DNA of 64,000 nucleotides. Origin: Bifidobacterium breve (lineage in GTDB: Bacteria; Actinomycetota; Acidimicrobiia; Acidimicrobiales; Ilumatobacteraceae). Position numbers and translations under genes: made by a program. The DNA lies in contig CAMAWR010000009.1 of assembly GCA_945862045.1 (NCBI GenBank), positions 1 through 64,000 of the forward strand. Reading direction: 5' to 3'. How positions within the stretch are numbered: position 1 is the stretch's first letter; every line of letters starts with the position of its first letter. Below, one piece after another: positions 32,851 to 41,837 of the stretch. The notes under the pieces were generated by a model, which was not told the origin of the DNA, did no database searches, and saw only the letters and a program-made list of their open reading frames with translations.

Positions 32851-33326
32851 GACGACACCGTCGTTGATTGATCAATGACGGTTGATGCATGCACGGGCGT
32901 GACTGCACCAGTCGACCAGTCGCTTCCCGTCGACCATTCCTCTTTCTTCCAAATTGGCACACTCTGCTTCAGCGCATCGATGCAGTAGCGCGCAGCCTCG
33001 AACGCCTCTGGGCGATGTGGCGCAGACACGACGACGACAACCGACGACTCGGTCAGCGCCAATTTGCCGACACGGTGGACGAGAGCGACGCGTCCGAGGC
33101 TCGGAAACCGCCGACGGGCTTCATCCGCAACTTCCTGCAGCTTGTGAATTGCGGCATCCTGATAGGCCTCGTAGGTCAGTGACGTTACACCGTCACGGCC
33201 ATCGGCATGATCGCGCACAGTTCCAGAAAACAGCACCACTGCCCCACATTCGGGAGCCAACGCCCACTCATATAGTTCGTTGATTGCGAGCGGCGAATCG
33301 CCTACTTCGATGCGATCAGGCTTCAT
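32847..33326 (-). CDS. moaE: Molybdopterin synthase large subunit
   Basis: Converts precursor Z to molybdopterin together with the thiocarboxylated MoaD. In 159 residues: GAVVLFSGTVRDHADG, LTYEAYQDAAIHKL, RVALVHRVGKLAL, and LKQSVPIWKKEEW containing the active-site Lys residues. The ATG at 33326 follows a TACGCT box by 8 nt; the longer open frame upstream is antisense to the neighbouring gene. No stand-alone moaD lies beside it; the only MoaD-like domain seen in this window is the one fused to RsiG. Confidence 0.93.
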   Translation of the reverse strand: MKPDRIEVGDSPLAINELYEWALAPECGAVVLFSGTVRDHADGRDGVTSLTYEAYQDAAIHKLQEVADEARRRFPSLGRVALVHRVGKLALTESSVVVVVSAPHRPEAFEAARYCIDALKQSVPIWKKEEWSTGSDWSTGAVTPVHASTVIDQSTTVSS

Positions 33327-33334
33327 CGGTATTG

Positions 33335-33340
33335 AGCGTA
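33335..33340 (-). promoter_or_regulatory. -10 box of the moaE - mreB operon
   Basis: TACGCT, 8 nt before the ATG at 33326. Confidence 0.5.
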
Positions 33341-33352
33341 CTTGCGCACACA

Positions 33353-33358
33353 TAGGCT
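33353..33358 (+). promoter_or_regulatory. -10 box of the DUF2342 gene (leaderless)
   Basis: TAGGCT, 7 nt before the GTG at 33366. Confidence 0.6.
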
Positions 33359-33365
33359 CTAGCGC

Positions 33366-34556
33366 GTGGCCGACGATGAGGTGCCGAACCCGTTCAACAA
33401 TCCTTTCTTCGCACAATTCCAGCGAGCGATGTCGGCACAAGGCCCACTGCAGTGGGATGTAGCGCGACAAACTGCGCTCATGTCTGCCACCCAAGGGGTT
33501 GTCGAACACAACGTCGATCCGCAGCGTCGCATCGCGGTGGAAGGTTTGGCGAATGTGGCGCGTATGCATGCCGCCGATGTCACTGGTCTTGAGCCAAACA
33601 CCGCTGGCCGCATCGAAGTGATTGGTCGCGCAACCTGGGTCAACCTCACCCTCGATACTTGGAAGCCCTACTTTGATGCGCTCGCGCAGGCCATTAGCGG
33701 TACGGTCGCCAACGATACCGACGACACGAGTGCAGCGTCGGGTGATGACACCACCGACCCGATGCTGGCAATGTTGGCCAATGTCAGCAAACTCATCGCA
33801 CCATCCATGTTGGGAATGTCGGTCGGCACACTTGTCGGTCGTCTCGCTACCAACACTTTCGGTCAATTCGATTTACCGCTCCCCCGCGAACCACACGGAC
33901 GGTTGGTCATCGTTGTTGGCAATGTCGACAACTTCGCCGATGAGTGGTCAATTCCCCGCGACGACATGACGGTGTGGGCTCTCACACACGAATTGGTGAG
34001 TCACTCCGTGTTCGGTGTGGAACATGTTCGTCAAACACTCCGGCAACTTGTAACCGACTTTGCGAGTGGTTTCCGCCCGAACCCGGGTGCACTCTCAGAG
34101 AGCATCACGGCGCTCGACATTTCATCGGGTGATCCAATGAAGATGCTCGATTCGTTGCTGTCTGACCCAACGGTTCTGCTTGGCGCGCAACGCTCCAAGG
34201 CCCAAGACCGCATCGCGCCCGTTCTTGATGCAGCCGTCACCGCCGTGGTCGGCTACATCGACTACTGCGTCGACCGGGCGACTGCCAAACTGCTCGGCGA
34301 TGATTCGCGAATTGCCGAGGCGGTACGTCGACGGCGGGTTGCCCAATCGGGTGATCGGGTGTTCGTCGAGCGGCTACTGGGCATCGACCTCACCACTGAA
34401 CGGGTTGCCCTCGCGCAGCAATTCATTGCCGGCGTGCTCGAACGTGCTGGCGATGCGGGTGTGGCACAACTCGTCGCCAAGCAGGGCAATCTGCCCACCC
34501 CTGCTGAACTTGTTGCGCCAGGTTTGTGGCTGGCCCGCCTGGAGACCAGCGCTTAG
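33366..34556 (+). CDS. DUF2342 family protein (metalloprotease-like, degenerate zinc motif)
   Basis: The 396-residue helical protein is of the actinobacterial family annotated as zinc-dependent metalloprotease or F420-synthesis-associated. The expected HExxH is altered: ALTHELVSHSVF (205-216) has His208 and Glu209, but the position of the second His holds Ser212, with His213 one place later. Later conserved runs such as GDRVFVERLLGIDL are kept. It may therefore be a non-catalytic member. Its TAG overlaps the convergent regX3 stop. Confidence 0.8.
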   Translation: MADDEVPNPFNNPFFAQFQRAMSAQGPLQWDVARQTALMSATQGVVEHNVDPQRRIAVEGLANVARMHAADVTGLEPNTAGRIEVIGRATWVNLTLDTWKPYFDALAQAISGTVANDTDDTSAASGDDTTDPMLAMLANVSKLIAPSMLGMSVGTLVGRLATNTFGQFDLPLPREPHGRLVIVVGNVDNFADEWSIPRDDMTVWALTHELVSHSVFGVEHVRQTLRQLVTDFASGFRPNPGALSESITALDISSGDPMKMLDSLLSDPTVLLGAQRSKAQDRIAPVLDAAVTAVVGYIDYCVDRATAKLLGDDSRIAEAVRRRRVAQSGDRVFVERLLGIDLTTERVALAQQFIAGVLERAGDAGVAQLVAKQGNLPTPAELVAPGLWLARLETSA

Positions 34557-35263
34557 TTCAATTTTTCGAATTTGTAACCCAACCCGCGAATCGTGAGTAT
34601 CGAAGTCGGGGTACTCGGCACAACTTCTACCTTCGTGCGCAGACGCTTGATGTGTACATCGAGCGTCTTGGTATCACCGTAGTAATCGCTGCCCCAGACA
34701 CGGTCGATCAGGGTGTCGCGGGTCATCACCCGACCAGCATTGGCCATCAACACGTACAGGAGCTCGAATTCCTTCAGCGGCAGTTTCGTGAGTTGCCCGC
34801 GTACCGTCACCACATGCTGCTCGGGGTTGATTGTCACGTCACCGACGCTCACCGAAGTGCCCGAGTCGAGCGACTCACCTTCCGGGGTGGCGCTACGGCG
34901 CAGGGCCGCGCGAACCCGCGCCACCAATTCCCGAATCCGATACGGCTTCACGATGTAGTCGTCAGCGCCAACTTCGAGCCCGACCACCGTGTCGATCTCC
35001 GTACCTTTAGCTGACACCATAATGATTGGCACTTGGCTTTTCTTACGAATTTCCCGGCATACATCCGTGCCCGATACTTTGGGCAGCATCACATCAAGCA
35101 ACACGATGTCTGGGTTGATTTTGTCGAAATTGCTCAGCGCCTCTGCGCCGTCCCGTGCCACTTCAACACCAAAACCCTCACGTTGCAATCCGACCACCAA
35201 TGCATCAATGAAGGCCTCTTCGTCTTCTACGACCATCACCGTTTGTTTTGACTTCGTATTCAT
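34553..35263 (-). CDS. regX3: OmpR-family response regulator RegX3-like (phosphate response)
   Basis: The 236-residue receiver has phospho-acceptor Asp57 in IVLLDVMLP and VKPY; C-terminal winged helix with KEFELLYVLMANAGRVMTRDTLIDRVWG and TIRGLGYKFE. Coupled by a 4-nt ATGA overlap to the kinase gene and followed upstream by phoU and ppk, it should control the phosphate-starvation regulon, as SenX3-RegX3 does in mycobacteria. Confidence 0.92.
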   Translation of the reverse strand: MNTKSKQTVMVVEDEEAFIDALVVGLQREGFGVEVARDGAEALSNFDKINPDIVLLDVMLPKVSGTDVCREIRKKSQVPIIMVSAKGTEIDTVVGLEVGADDYIVKPYRIRELVARVRAALRRSATPEGESLDSGTSVSVGDVTINPEQHVVTVRGQLTKLPLKEFELLYVLMANAGRVMTRDTLIDRVWGSDYYGDTKTLDVHIKRLRTKVEVVPSTPTSILTIRGLGYKFEKLN

Positions 35264-36477
35264 ATGGCGACACTCCTTGTATCGGGAAGATTTGACAGGT
35301 TGGACGGCACCGGTACTTCATCGAGCTGTCCAAGTTCCGTCGAGACCGTGAGGTCACGTGGCAACACGATCGTAAATGTCGAACCACGACCCTCCTCTGA
35401 AACCACGGTCACGTTGCCACCATGGTTAGACGCGACATGCCGCACGATAGAAAGGCCGAGACCCGAACCCCCGGTGCTGCGCGAGCGGGCGCGGTCGACC
35501 CGATAGAACCGCTCAAAAATACGCTGGTGATCCTTGGATCCGATGCCGATGCCTTGGTCAATGACGGCGATGCTCACCAGTTCCGATGTGGGTTGCACCT
35601 CGATGAGCACAAGCTTGCCGTCACCGCTGTATTTCACGGCGTTGGATACCAGATTTTCGAGTGCGGAAACGAGTTGCATACGATCACCGAGCACCCGCAC
35701 CCCGGATACGTTCTTTGCCACGACAGACACGCCCGCTCGAATTGCCTCATGTTGCGTACGTGCGACTACCTCGTTGACGACATCAGTGATCGCGACCGGA
35801 TCCCAGTCATCCGCCCCACCAAACTCGATCCGGGACAGGTCAAGGAGGTCATCGACGATGCGGGACAAGCGGTATGACTCGTCCACGATTCGCGCGGAGA
35901 GGCGCTCGATAATTTGCGGGTCGGTCTCGCCGATCATCGTGTCGGCGAGCGCAGCAATCCCCCCAATCGGGGTTTTTAATTCATGACTGAGATTCGCCAC
36001 GAAATCGGTGCGCACCGTGTCAATTCGTGATTGCTCGGTCACGTCCTCCACCGTGGCAACGATTCGGTGGTCTGACAAACGTTTCGTACGAATATCGAAT
36101 GAGCGGGCTGGTGAACCTGCCGTATCGAAACGACGATGTTGTGTTTCGACATCCACGCCACTTTGTACCAAGGCAACCACCGCTTCCTCCACCAGAACGT
36201 CGATATGACGCACTCCACTGATTGCCTTTGCCGCCAGGTTCTTGAACAGAATCGTCGCATCCACATCAGCGATGACCACACCACTTGGCAGCGCATCGAA
36301 TGCAGCCGCAAGAATCTCTTCGGATGACGCAAGCTGTGGCCCAGCCGCTACTCCTCGCAGTTGTACGACTGGTGCGGCTTGCAGACCAGTGGATGCAGTC
36401 TGATTGCGGCGACACGCAACCGACACCCCGAGGCCCGACCCCACGAGAAAGGTGACGATGGCGAGCGTATAACTCAT
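35260..36477 (-). CDS. senX3: Sensor histidine kinase SenX3-like
   Basis: The 405-residue protein has one N-terminal membrane helix (about 3-22), a PAS-like domain (about 52-148), HisKA with His165 in ANLSHELKTPIGG, and HATPase boxes LENLVSNAVKYSG, IDQGIGIGSKDH and STGGSGLGLSIV. SenX3 kinases sense phosphate through PhoU and the Pst transporter rather than a large external domain. phoU is the next gene upstream (14-nt gap); no pst genes are in the window. Confidence 0.92.
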   Translation of the reverse strand: MSYTLAIVTFLVGSGLGVSVACRRNQTASTGLQAAPVVQLRGVAAGPQLASSEEILAAAFDALPSGVVIADVDATILFKNLAAKAISGVRHIDVLVEEAVVALVQSGVDVETQHRRFDTAGSPARSFDIRTKRLSDHRIVATVEDVTEQSRIDTVRTDFVANLSHELKTPIGGIAALADTMIGETDPQIIERLSARIVDESYRLSRIVDDLLDLSRIEFGGADDWDPVAITDVVNEVVARTQHEAIRAGVSVVAKNVSGVRVLGDRMQLVSALENLVSNAVKYSGDGKLVLIEVQPTSELVSIAVIDQGIGIGSKDHQRIFERFYRVDRARSRSTGGSGLGLSIVRHVASNHGGNVTVVSEEGRGSTFTIVLPRDLTVSTELGQLDEVPVPSNLSNLPDTRSVAI

Positions 36478-36491
36478 CGCGATGCCCGTAA

Positions 36492-37211
36492 CTATCCGTT
36501 TGTCATCGGGAATTCACCTGTGGCGTCACGTTGACGCTGGCGTTCTATGGCCCGAAGTTCTGGTTTCCAGCCGTTGATGGCAAACTGCACCCGCTCACCA
36601 ACGTTGACTGCATGATCACCGATTCGCTCGTAGAAGCGAGCGACGACGGCCAGCTGCACAGCAAGTTGCACGTCCATTCGTTCGCGGGCGTGTGTTTCGA
36701 AGATTGCCTGAATGAATTGTCGATGTAATGCATCAAGGAATGAGTCCATGTCTTCGATTGCCGCGGCGGTAGCAGCATCCTCTTCTGCAAAAGAATTGAT
36801 CGCCGATTGATAGAGCTGCTCGGCTTGTTCGCTCATCTTGGAAATAAGACCGCGTAGCACTGGGTCAATTTCTTTTCCGTAGATGCGACGTGCCGCCTTG
36901 CAAATGTTGACTGCCAGATCGGCCGAACGTTCGAGGTCAGCCGTAATTTTCAGGATTGAGACCAATTGGCGCAGCTCGCCTGCCACCGGTGACTGCAACG
37001 CAAGAATGTCAAAGGTTCGGTTTTCGATTTCGTGAGCACGCGCGTCGATCTCATCATCGGATTGCACGAGGTAGTCGGCGCCTTCGAGATCCCCGCTCAG
37101 CAGGACATTCGTTGCCCGTGGAATGAGCTCGATGACCGAAGCACCGAGACGAGTGACGAGTGAACGTACCTCCTCGAGTTCGGAGTGATAGAGCTTGCGG
37201 GTCTCTTCCAT
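36492..37211 (-). CDS. phoU: Phosphate-signalling protein PhoU
   Basis: The 239-residue protein has two PhoU helical repeats (about 15-105 and 118-208) with E/D-rich metal-binding segments such as DLEGADYLVQSDDEIDARAHEI. It links the Pst transporter to the SenX3-type kinase and prevents phosphate toxicity. The ATG at 37211 has an AGGA about 8 nt upstream; a TAGCGT at 37226-37231 would give a leader of about 8 nt. The kinase follows after 14 nt. Confidence 0.93.
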   Translation of the reverse strand: MEETRKLYHSELEEVRSLVTRLGASVIELIPRATNVLLSGDLEGADYLVQSDDEIDARAHEIENRTFDILALQSPVAGELRQLVSILKITADLERSADLAVNICKAARRIYGKEIDPVLRGLISKMSEQAEQLYQSAINSFAEEDAATAAAIEDMDSFLDALHRQFIQAIFETHARERMDVQLAVQLAVVARFYERIGDHAVNVGERVQFAINGWKPELRAIERQRQRDATGEFPMTNG

Positions 37212-37306
37212 GGTCTACATCCTGAACGCTACGCCCCCACACCATTCCAGATCGGACAGAGTTATGAACGGGTGTTTGCCGATGGCTTAATACTGCGTAA
37301 ACAGGC

Positions 37307-39409
37307 TTATCTCGACTGGGTCGCAACAACCCACTCAAACAACTGACGTTGGGCGTCGTGTGGTGTGTGATGCTCGCCAACTTGCGACCAACGATTATCA
37401 GCGCCGAGTCGGTAGTGCACGTTGGAATCATCCAGCAGAAAGCCGAGCGCCGTATCTAGCCATGCTCGGTGCTTTGGATGGGTGAGCCGAACGAGGGTCT
37501 CCACGCGACCAGACAGATTACGAATCATGAGGTCGGCTGAACCAGTGAGATGAAGTGGTTCATTGCCTTGGTAACCATGGGCAAATCGATAGATACGCGA
37601 GTGCTCCAGATAGCGACCCAAAACGGAGCGCACCGTGATGTTGTCAGACACCCCAGGTACGCCGGCACGCACACAGCAGATCCCACGCACGACCATGTCA
37701 ATCTTCGTGCCAGCCGCACTTGCCCCATAGAGCGCTTCGATCACGTCGGGGTCTTGCACGGCGTTGAGCTTCAAGGTGATCCGACCCTCGGCACCAAAAG
37801 TGGCCTCATTGTTGATGAGTCGAATTATCTCAAGCTTCAGTTGGTGTGGCGCAACGAGCAACTGCTCGTAGTCCGGTTCGCGTCCGTAGCCGGTGAGGTA
37901 ATTGAACAACTGCGTTGCGTCACGACCCACAGCTTCTTCACAGGTGAAAAATCCGATGTCTTCGTATGTCCGCGCCGTCACCGAGTTGTAATTACCCGTT
38001 GCCAAGTGCACGTAACGACGAATTTCTCCAGCCTCTTCACGCACGACGAGAATGCACTTGGCGTGCGTCTTCAAACCTGCCAACCCATAGTTCACATGCA
38101 CGCCTGCAAGTTCAAGTTCGCGTGCCCAACTCACGTTGCGAGCCTCGTCAAAACGAGCCTTCAATTCCAAGACCACAGCCACCTGCTTGCCGGCTTCCGC
38201 AGCCCGAATCAGATGTCGCGCGATTGCGCTGTCACCAGAGGTGCGGTACAGCGTCATCTTGATGGAGAGCACCTTCGGGTCGTTAGCAGCCTGCTCAACG
38301 AATGTTTCTGTCGAAGAGACGAACGACTCATACGGGTGATGCACCAACAACTGACGTGAGCGAATCACATCGAACATCGATTTACCGGCCTCCTCCGCTC
38401 CGGCCACACGACCTGCGGTGACCGGCGTCCATGGCTTGAACCGGAAGTGGGGTTTGTCCATGCTTGCAAGTTGGATGAGCGCCGAGAATTCAATGAAGTG
38501 GTCGTGACGAATCACGTCGACGGGCTCCAACTCAAGTTCTGCACACATCATCGCCAAATCCACTTTGCTGATGTTTGACTGCACCTCTAGACGAACTGCT
38601 CGTCCAAAGCGGCGACGACGCAGTTCCATCTCCACCGCAGCAAGCAGATCTTCGGCATCCTCGTCATCCACCGATAAGTCAGCGTTGCGCGACACCCGAA
38701 AGCGTGAAACGCTCACAATTTCCATGCCGGCAAAAAGACGATCGAGGTGTGCTTCGATGAGGTCTTCCAACAGGATGAAATCATCGGAGTCGGGTACGGC
38801 GATGAATCGTGGAAAGTTACGCGGTACTTTTACCCGTGCGAATCGCTCGTCACCCGTGTCGGCATCGCGCACCGTAACCGCGAGATTGAGCGCGAGGCTC
38901 GAAATATACGGAAATGGATGGGATGGGTCGACCGAGAGTGGAGTGAGGATCGGGAACATCCGATTCATGAATTCGGTGGTGAGTGCCTCACGGGCTTTTT
39001 TCCCGAGTTTGTTCCATCGCATAATTCGAACACCGTTCGTCGCCAGCGCTGGGAACAAGTCGTGAGTGAGCAGGTGTTCTTGTTGAGCCACGAATTTCTG
39101 CACACGGGCGGCGATTTCGCGAAGTTGCTGCAGCGGGGTTCTGCCATCCAAACTCAGCTTTGACACCTCGGCGGCAATCTGGTCGTGCAAGGCGGCCACC
39201 CGCACTTGATAGAACTCGTCAAGGTTGGATGCGCTGATCGCCAAAAACTTGACTCGCTCAAGGAGCGGCAACTGTGGACTGAGTGCCAACGACAGGACAC
39301 GGTCGTTGAAGTCGAGCCAGCTCAACTCCCGATTGATGTAGCGCGGATGGATAGGAGCACCTTGACGAGTACGGGCGGCTTGGCGAGATTTCACAGACTT
39401 ATAGACCAC
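37307..39409 (-). CDS. ppk1: Polyphosphate kinase 1
   Basis: Reversibly makes polyphosphate from ATP. In 700 residues: N domain INRELSWLDFNDRVL; phosphorylated His in KTHAKCILVVREE; second His in YVHLATGNYNSVTARTYEDIGFFT; C-terminal RFAHGYQGNEPLHLTGSADLMIRNL. Starts with GTG at 39409. It lies 95 nt upstream of phoU and 44 nt downstream of a small conserved gene, so a phosphate-starvation operon is likely. A GTTCA-containing stretch in the phoU gap might be a Pho-box half-site, not convincing by eye. Confidence 0.95.
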   Translation of the reverse strand: MVYKSVKSRQAARTRQGAPIHPRYINRELSWLDFNDRVLSLALSPQLPLLERVKFLAISASNLDEFYQVRVAALHDQIAAEVSKLSLDGRTPLQQLREIAARVQKFVAQQEHLLTHDLFPALATNGVRIMRWNKLGKKAREALTTEFMNRMFPILTPLSVDPSHPFPYISSLALNLAVTVRDADTGDERFARVKVPRNFPRFIAVPDSDDFILLEDLIEAHLDRLFAGMEIVSVSRFRVSRNADLSVDDEDAEDLLAAVEMELRRRRFGRAVRLEVQSNISKVDLAMMCAELELEPVDVIRHDHFIEFSALIQLASMDKPHFRFKPWTPVTAGRVAGAEEAGKSMFDVIRSRQLLVHHPYESFVSSTETFVEQAANDPKVLSIKMTLYRTSGDSAIARHLIRAAEAGKQVAVVLELKARFDEARNVSWARELELAGVHVNYGLAGLKTHAKCILVVREEAGEIRRYVHLATGNYNSVTARTYEDIGFFTCEEAVGRDATQLFNYLTGYGREPDYEQLLVAPHQLKLEIIRLINNEATFGAEGRITLKLNAVQDPDVIEALYGASAAGTKIDMVVRGICCVRAGVPGVSDNITVRSVLGRYLEHSRIYRFAHGYQGNEPLHLTGSADLMIRNLSGRVETLVRLTHPKHRAWLDTALGFLLDDSNVHYRLGADNRWSQVGEHHTPHDAQRQLFEWVVATQSR

Positions 39410-39453
39410 CGTTCACGACGGATGAATGCCAAAACATGGTCGCAGCGGCTGCG

Positions 39454-39711
39454 TCAGTTATTGACTTCTTCAGGAAACCATTCGACACTCACACCTTCGT
39501 TTTCGGCATCTTTGTTGACGCGCTCACGATTGCGGCGAAACTGGCTATCTTTCATCGGCACGTACAGCAGTCGCATGTAGGCGCGTCGGGCAAACTCGTC
39601 AATCAAGTCGGGGTCACCGTAGTCACCGACGATTTCCCAGTGTGGATAGATCGGGCCGGTGTAGGTAATGCGAATATGGGCGCGTGGCGGTTGTTTGGTT
39701 ACGTCAGACAT
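39454..39711 (-). CDS. Small soluble protein of unknown function next to ppk1
   Basis: 85 residues, no membrane segment; beta-strand-like start (RAHIRITYTGPIYPHWEIVGDYGDPDLIDEF) followed by helix and an acidic end. A Shine-Dalgarno GAGGAG lies 5 nt before the ATG, and a TAGCGT box at 39733-39738 would give a leader of about 16 nt. It opens the ppk1 transcript and is divergent from ppx, so a role in polyphosphate metabolism is plausible. No family recognised. Confidence 0.75.
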   Translation of the reverse strand: MSDVTKQPPRAHIRITYTGPIYPHWEIVGDYGDPDLIDEFARRAYMRLLYVPMKDSQFRRNRERVNKDAENEGVSVEWFPEEVNN

Positions 39712-39736
39712 CAGAACTCCTCAGGACCAGAGACGC

Positions 39737-39742
39737 TATCGT
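39737..39742 (+). promoter_or_regulatory. -10 box of ppx, overlapping the divergent -10 box
   Basis: TATCGT, 8 nt before the ATG at 39751. Two of its bases (39737-39738) are also part of the minus-strand TAGCGT serving the 85-residue gene. Confidence 0.45.
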
Positions 39743-39750
39743 CAGAACGA

Positions 39751-41289
39751 ATGAGCGACCTCGTGGCAGCGCTGGACATCGGCACCAACAGCTTCCATCT
39801 TGTGGTCGCCAAACCCGTTCCTGGTGGGTTCGAAGTGGTGACGCGAGAAAAGGATGTGGTGCGTCTCGGCCACGGTGGCGGCGACATGAAAGAGCTTGCC
39901 GACGATGCCATCGAGCGTGGTCTCAAAAGCCTGATTCGTATGGCAAAGATTGCCGAATCACATGACGCCAAAATTCGTGCCGTTGCCACCAGCGCCGTAC
40001 GTGAGGCCAAGAACCGCGCCGACTTCATCAAGCGTGTACGCAAGGAAACCGGTATCGAAATCGAGGTGGTCTCTGGTGTCGAAGAAGCGCGGCTCATTCA
40101 TCTCGGTGTGTTGAATGCAATCGGTATCCACGATCGCCCAATGCTCGTGTGCGATATCGGGGGTGGATCAACCGAGGTCGTGGTCGGTCTTGACGACGAG
40201 GTGATGTTCGCCCGCAGCTTCAAACTTGGCGCCGTGCGACTTACCGATCGCTTTTTTACAAACACCACCCTGCACCCGAGTGCCATCCCAAGTTGCCGAT
40301 CGTTCATTCGTTCGTCGTTGTCGGTCGTGGCACCTGAGGTCATGGAGCTCGGCTTTGAGGTCGTTGCAACCTCGTCGGGTACGGCAGAGACGGTGGCTCG
40401 TCTGATTCTGCGTGCGCGTGGTGCCACCGAACCAAAGACGCTCAATCGATTTGAGTTCACGGCTGACGAGATTCGTGCTGTCGTTACCGCGCTGCAGGCC
40501 ACACCCACGATTGAAGAACGTGTCAAACATTTTGGGCTCGAGGCCAACCGTGCGGACATTATTCTGGCAGGGGCACTCATCATGGAAGGGCTCGTTGATA
40601 TTTTCGAATTGAAGTCACTCATGTTTTCTGACTATGCGTTGCGTGAAGGTTTGCTGCTGGACACCCTTCGCCGCGAAGGTCTCATCGAAGTCGACGAAGA
40701 GCACGATGCTGCGCGACGCAGTGTGCAGCAACTGGCTGACCGCTGCGATGACCGCCCCGAACACTCCCAGCACGTAGCCGAACTGGCAGTGAGCATGTTC
40801 GGCGATCTCGTGAAACCACTAAACTTGCAGCCTGAATGGGGTCGTTATTTGGAGTTTGCCGCCCTGCTCAGCAACGTCGGTGTGGTGGTGTCACACGCCA
40901 AACATCACCTGCATTCGTACTACCTCATTCGCAACTCAGAACTCATGGGGCTCACCGATCGCGAGGTGGAAATCATCGCGCAGGTGGCTCGCTACCACCG
41001 CAAGGGAATGCCGAAAAATGACCACGCCGAGTTCGCTGCCCTGTCGACGGCCGACCAGCGCATCGTTCGCAGCCTGGCCGGCGTGCTGCGAGTCGCAATC
41101 GGTCTCGACCGTACCTACGACGCGCGGGTCAAGTCGGTGGCCCTCCAGATGACTGCTGAGGACGTGCTAATAACCGTCAAGTCACGCGGCAAAAAAACCG
41201 ATCTTTCACTCAATCTCTATGCAGCCAACGAGCGAAAAGGCCTGTTGGGCGAGGTTGCCAAGCGCAAGGTAAAGTTCGCCGAAGCGTAA
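39751..41289 (+). CDS. ppx: Exopolyphosphatase (Ppx/GppA) with C-terminal HD-type domain
   Basis: Releases phosphate from polyphosphate ends or cleaves pppGpp. The 512-residue long form has actin-like motifs ALDIGTNSFHLVVA (7-20) and CDIGGGSTEVVVG, and a C-terminal helical HD-like domain with DRPEHSQHVAELAV and YHRKGMPKNDHAEF. The ATG at 39751 is placed by homology; the frame is open far upstream. Faces the ppk1 transcript across a 39-nt shared promoter, so synthesis and breakdown of polyphosphate are controlled from one spot. Confidence 0.93.
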   Translation: MSDLVAALDIGTNSFHLVVAKPVPGGFEVVTREKDVVRLGHGGGDMKELADDAIERGLKSLIRMAKIAESHDAKIRAVATSAVREAKNRADFIKRVRKETGIEIEVVSGVEEARLIHLGVLNAIGIHDRPMLVCDIGGGSTEVVVGLDDEVMFARSFKLGAVRLTDRFFTNTTLHPSAIPSCRSFIRSSLSVVAPEVMELGFEVVATSSGTAETVARLILRARGATEPKTLNRFEFTADEIRAVVTALQATPTIEERVKHFGLEANRADIILAGALIMEGLVDIFELKSLMFSDYALREGLLLDTLRREGLIEVDEEHDAARRSVQQLADRCDDRPEHSQHVAELAVSMFGDLVKPLNLQPEWGRYLEFAALLSNVGVVVSHAKHHLHSYYLIRNSELMGLTDREVEIIAQVARYHRKGMPKNDHAEFAALSTADQRIVRSLAGVLRVAIGLDRTYDARVKSVALQMTAEDVLITVKSRGKKTDLSLNLYAANERKGLLGEVAKRKVKFAEA

Positions 41290-41310
41290 CGATGTATGCC
41301 CAAGGGTGGC

Positions 41311-41499
41311 CTAAGCCTGCGGTGGGGTGTTGCCCTCGGGCTTGGAATCTTTGTTCGACTCGGCGTTGCCCTCAGACAGACCCTTTTTCAACTCGCCTTG
41401 CGCCCGACCCAAATTGCGGGCGATTTTGGGTAGACGTGAACCGCCAAAAAGAACAACTGCAAGTGCAATGATGATCCAGATTTCTGGTCCGCCGGGCAT
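41311..41499 (-). CDS. tatA: Sec-independent protein translocase subunit TatA
   Basis: 62 residues: short N-terminal membrane helix (about 6-18), the FGGSRLP hinge, an amphipathic helix (KIARNLGRAQGELKKGLSE) and a polar tail. It forms the pore-like assembly that exports folded Tat substrates such as the lipoprotein at 17005. TatB/TatC are not in the window. Confidence 0.92.
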   Translation of the reverse strand: MPGGPEIWIIIALAVVLFGGSRLPKIARNLGRAQGELKKGLSEGNAESNKDSKPEGNTPPQA

Positions 41500-41505
41500 A
41501 ACAGC

Positions 41506-41511
41506 ACCTTA
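41506..41511 (-). promoter_or_regulatory. -10 box of tatA (leaderless)
   Basis: TAAGGT, 6 nt before the ATG at 41499. Confidence 0.55.
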
Positions 41512-41532
41512 CCAGAGGTGTTTCGAGACCGC

Positions 41533-41811
41533 CTAGGCGGTGGCTGAACTGCGATTGGCCTGCGCACGCTGGCGGCGCAAGCGGCGACGTTCGCGCTCCG
41601 ATAAGCCGCCCCAGATGCCGAACTTTTCACCGTTGGCCAACGCGTAATCGAGGCACTGCTGGCGTACTTCGCAGCCTCGACACACTTCCTTTGCTTCACG
41701 GGTCGACGCGCCGCGCTCTGGAAAAAACAGATCAGGGTCGACCCCGAGACAGTTTGCCTGGTCTTGCCATGCGCGGTCGTCACCTTCCGACGCTTCGATT
41801 CGTGAACTCAC
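41533..41811 (-). CDS. WhiB-family Fe-S transcriptional regulator
   Basis: The 92-residue protein binds a 4Fe-4S cluster with Cys21, Cys44, Cys47 and Cys53 (C-x22-C-x2-C-x5-C), then the GIWGG turn and a basic end (SERERRRLRRQRAQANR) for DNA contact. WhiB proteins occur only in actinobacteria and their phages and control division, redox or antibiotic responses. The GTG at 41811 is preferred because GAAGGGG lies 3 nt before it; an ATG at 41853 is possible. A palindrome sits just upstream. Confidence 0.93.
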   Translation of the reverse strand: MSSRIEASEGDDRAWQDQANCLGVDPDLFFPERGASTREAKEVCRGCEVRQQCLDYALANGEKFGIWGGLSERERRRLRRQRAQANRSSATA

Positions 41812-41837
41812 TGACCCCTTCTTCCTACTCCGCCCAA

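Noticed and set aside
37212-37306. Pho box upstream of phoU
   Set aside because: A GTTCA element is present, but the second direct repeat does not match well enough to call a site.
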